A stretch of DNA of 30,608 bases from Litorisediminicola beolgyonensis (lineage in GTDB: Bacteria > Pseudomonadota > Alphaproteobacteria > Rhodobacterales > Rhodobacteraceae): assembly GCF_042679605.1 (NCBI RefSeq), contig NZ_JBHTMU010000046.1:1-30608 (forward strand), given 5' to 3'. The notes below the pieces were generated by a model. It had not been told where the DNA came from. It made no database searches and saw only the letters and a list, made by a program, of their open reading frames with translations. The stretch's first letter is position 1, and every line of letters begins with the position of its first letter. Shown here piece by piece: positions 29,820-30,608 of this stretch. The position numbers were made by a program, and so were the translations under genes.

Positions 29820-30608
29820 TCAGTTGGGCGGGGTGAGGCCCGCCTTGCGCACCCGGCGCATCACCGTCGAGCGGTTGACACCGAGCCTCCGCGCCGCCTG
29901 GGCCATGTTCCAGCCGCAAGCGGCGAGCACGGCGTCGAGCTCCGCCTCCGGGTCGGGTGCGGGCCTCGGGGCGCAGGAGCCGGTGGGCAGGTCCGGCAGG
30001 TCGATCACCGGGCCTTCGGCCAGGGTCAGCGCCAGGTCGAGCGCCTGTTCAAGCTCGCGGATATTGCCGGGCCAGATCCGCGATTTCAGCTCGGCACGCG
30101 CCGACGGGCTCAGCCGGACCTCGCCGCCCGAGCGGCGGCGCAGGAGGCGGTCGAGCAGCCAGTCGAAATCCGCCCGAAGACGCAGAGGCGGCAGTGCCAG
30201 GACCGCGCCCGCGAGGCGGAAATAGAGATCGTCGCGGAGCGTCGCGGCAAGGCTTGCGGCGTCGCCGCGCGCGCTGGCGAGGATGCGCAGGTCGCTGCGC
30301 CGGTCGAGAAGCGCCAGGAGCGCGGCTTGCGCTGTCCCGGAGAGATCCTCGACGCCGCGCAGGAAGAGCGTGCCGGGGGCGGCCTCGTCGAGGTCCGACA
30401 GATCGGCCAGCGTCGCGCAGCGCAGCGTGTGGAAGGCGCGCGCCTCGGGGCCGCAGACATGGATCGCGCGGGCGAGCTTTTCCTTGCCGGTGCCGGTCTC
30501 TCCGGTCAGGAGCAACGGCAGCGCGGTCGGGGCGAGCTTGCCGGCCTGCGCCAGGAGGCGGCGCAGGGACGGGTCGTCCCCGGCGAGACTGCCGAGCGCG
30601 CCGGGCAG
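29820..30608 (-). CDS. AAA+/Fis-family transcriptional regulator, C-terminal part (GAFTGA and Walker B lost)
   Basis: The leftward frame runs off the right edge; 262 residues are visible. Numbering from the edge, it has a Walker A GETGTGKE (36-43), a shortened AAA+ core, DLYFRLAGAVLALPPLRLR, WPGNIRELEQALDLA (sensor II region) and a C-terminal Fis helix-turn-helix (LAACGWNMAQAARRLGVNRS). This is the layout of bacterial enhancer-binding proteins such as AcoR. However, the stretch between CATLADL and GTLFL lacks the ESELFG...GAFTGA segment, and the Walker B is LFLRGV instead of LFLDEI. It can hardly hydrolyse ATP or contact sigma-54, so it may act with sigma-70. A sensor domain should lie outside the window. 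Likely regulator of the neighbouring monooxygenase. Confidence 0.9.
   Translation of the reverse strand: MPGALGSLAGDDPSLRRLLAQAGKLAPTALPLLLTGETGTGKEKLARAIHVCGPEARAFHTLRCATLADLSDLDEAAPGTLFLRGVEDLSGTAQAALLALLDRRSDLRILASARGDAASLAATLRDDLYFRLAGAVLALPPLRLRADFDWLLDRLLRRRSGGEVRLSPSARAELKSRIWPGNIRELEQALDLALTLAEGPVIDLPDLPTGSCAPRPAPDPEAELDAVLAACGWNMAQAARRLGVNRSTVMRRVRKAGLTPPN

Overview
The window looks like part of an extrachromosomal replicon (plasmid or chromid) of a high-GC alphaproteobacterium, most likely a Rhodobacteraceae/Roseobacter-group organism. The evidence is strong GC codon bias, dense head-to-tail genes with ATGA stop/start overlaps, and typical roseobacter families: TRAP transporter, LamB/YcsF with AHS1/AHS2, M10 protease with cadherin-like modules, LuxI, and an NTF2-fused flavin monooxygenase. 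A complete replication and partition module sits in the middle.

Region 1 (1-9891) is a catabolic block around glutamine, glutamate and 5-oxoproline-like chemistry. After the tail of an unidentified gene come glutaminase, a LysR regulator, and a tightly packed run of a DUF1445 protein (D-glutamate cyclase/putative hydro-lyase family), TRAP transporter DctP-DctQ-DctM, and 5-oxoprolinase-like PxpB-PxpC-PxpA. A DadA-like FAD amino-acid dehydrogenase follows. The likely logic is uptake of an acidic or cyclic amide substrate, ring opening or closing, then oxidation. PxpB and PxpC are divergent, so the true substrate is open.

Region 2 (9892-13808) is the replicon core. A Rep_3-type initiator reads leftward and parA-parB reads rightward. 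An iteron array lies between them: five CGTAAG-type repeats, the last four at exact 22-bp spacing. A perfect palindrome centred on TTGCCCATGGGCAA lies just outside each end of the module, a strong candidate pair of parS sites. There is no repC, so this is not a repABC plasmid.

Region 3 (13809-19101) has a 1239-residue secreted metalloprotease (serralysin-like catalytic domain, four cadherin-like modules, two copies of a C-terminal beta module) with a strong bidirectional terminator, a cluster of hairpins, and a cysteine synthase on the opposite strand.

Region 4 (19293-22544) is the most interesting part: a response regulator with a degenerate GGDEF output domain, a LuxI-type acyl-homoserine-lactone synthase with all eight family-invariant residues, and a roughly six-TM histidine kinase divergent from luxI. 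No LuxR is present. I infer that this may be a self-contained AHL-linked two-component pathway.

Region 5 (22557-30608) has a deaminase strikingly like yeast cytosine deaminase, an RND efflux pair (adaptor and pump, no outer-membrane channel) behind a TetR-like operator, a 560-bp gene-poor stretch with hairpins, a type II flavin monooxygenase with an N-terminal NTF2-like domain, and the C-terminal part of an AAA+/Fis regulator that has lost both the GAFTGA loop and the Walker B acidic residues.
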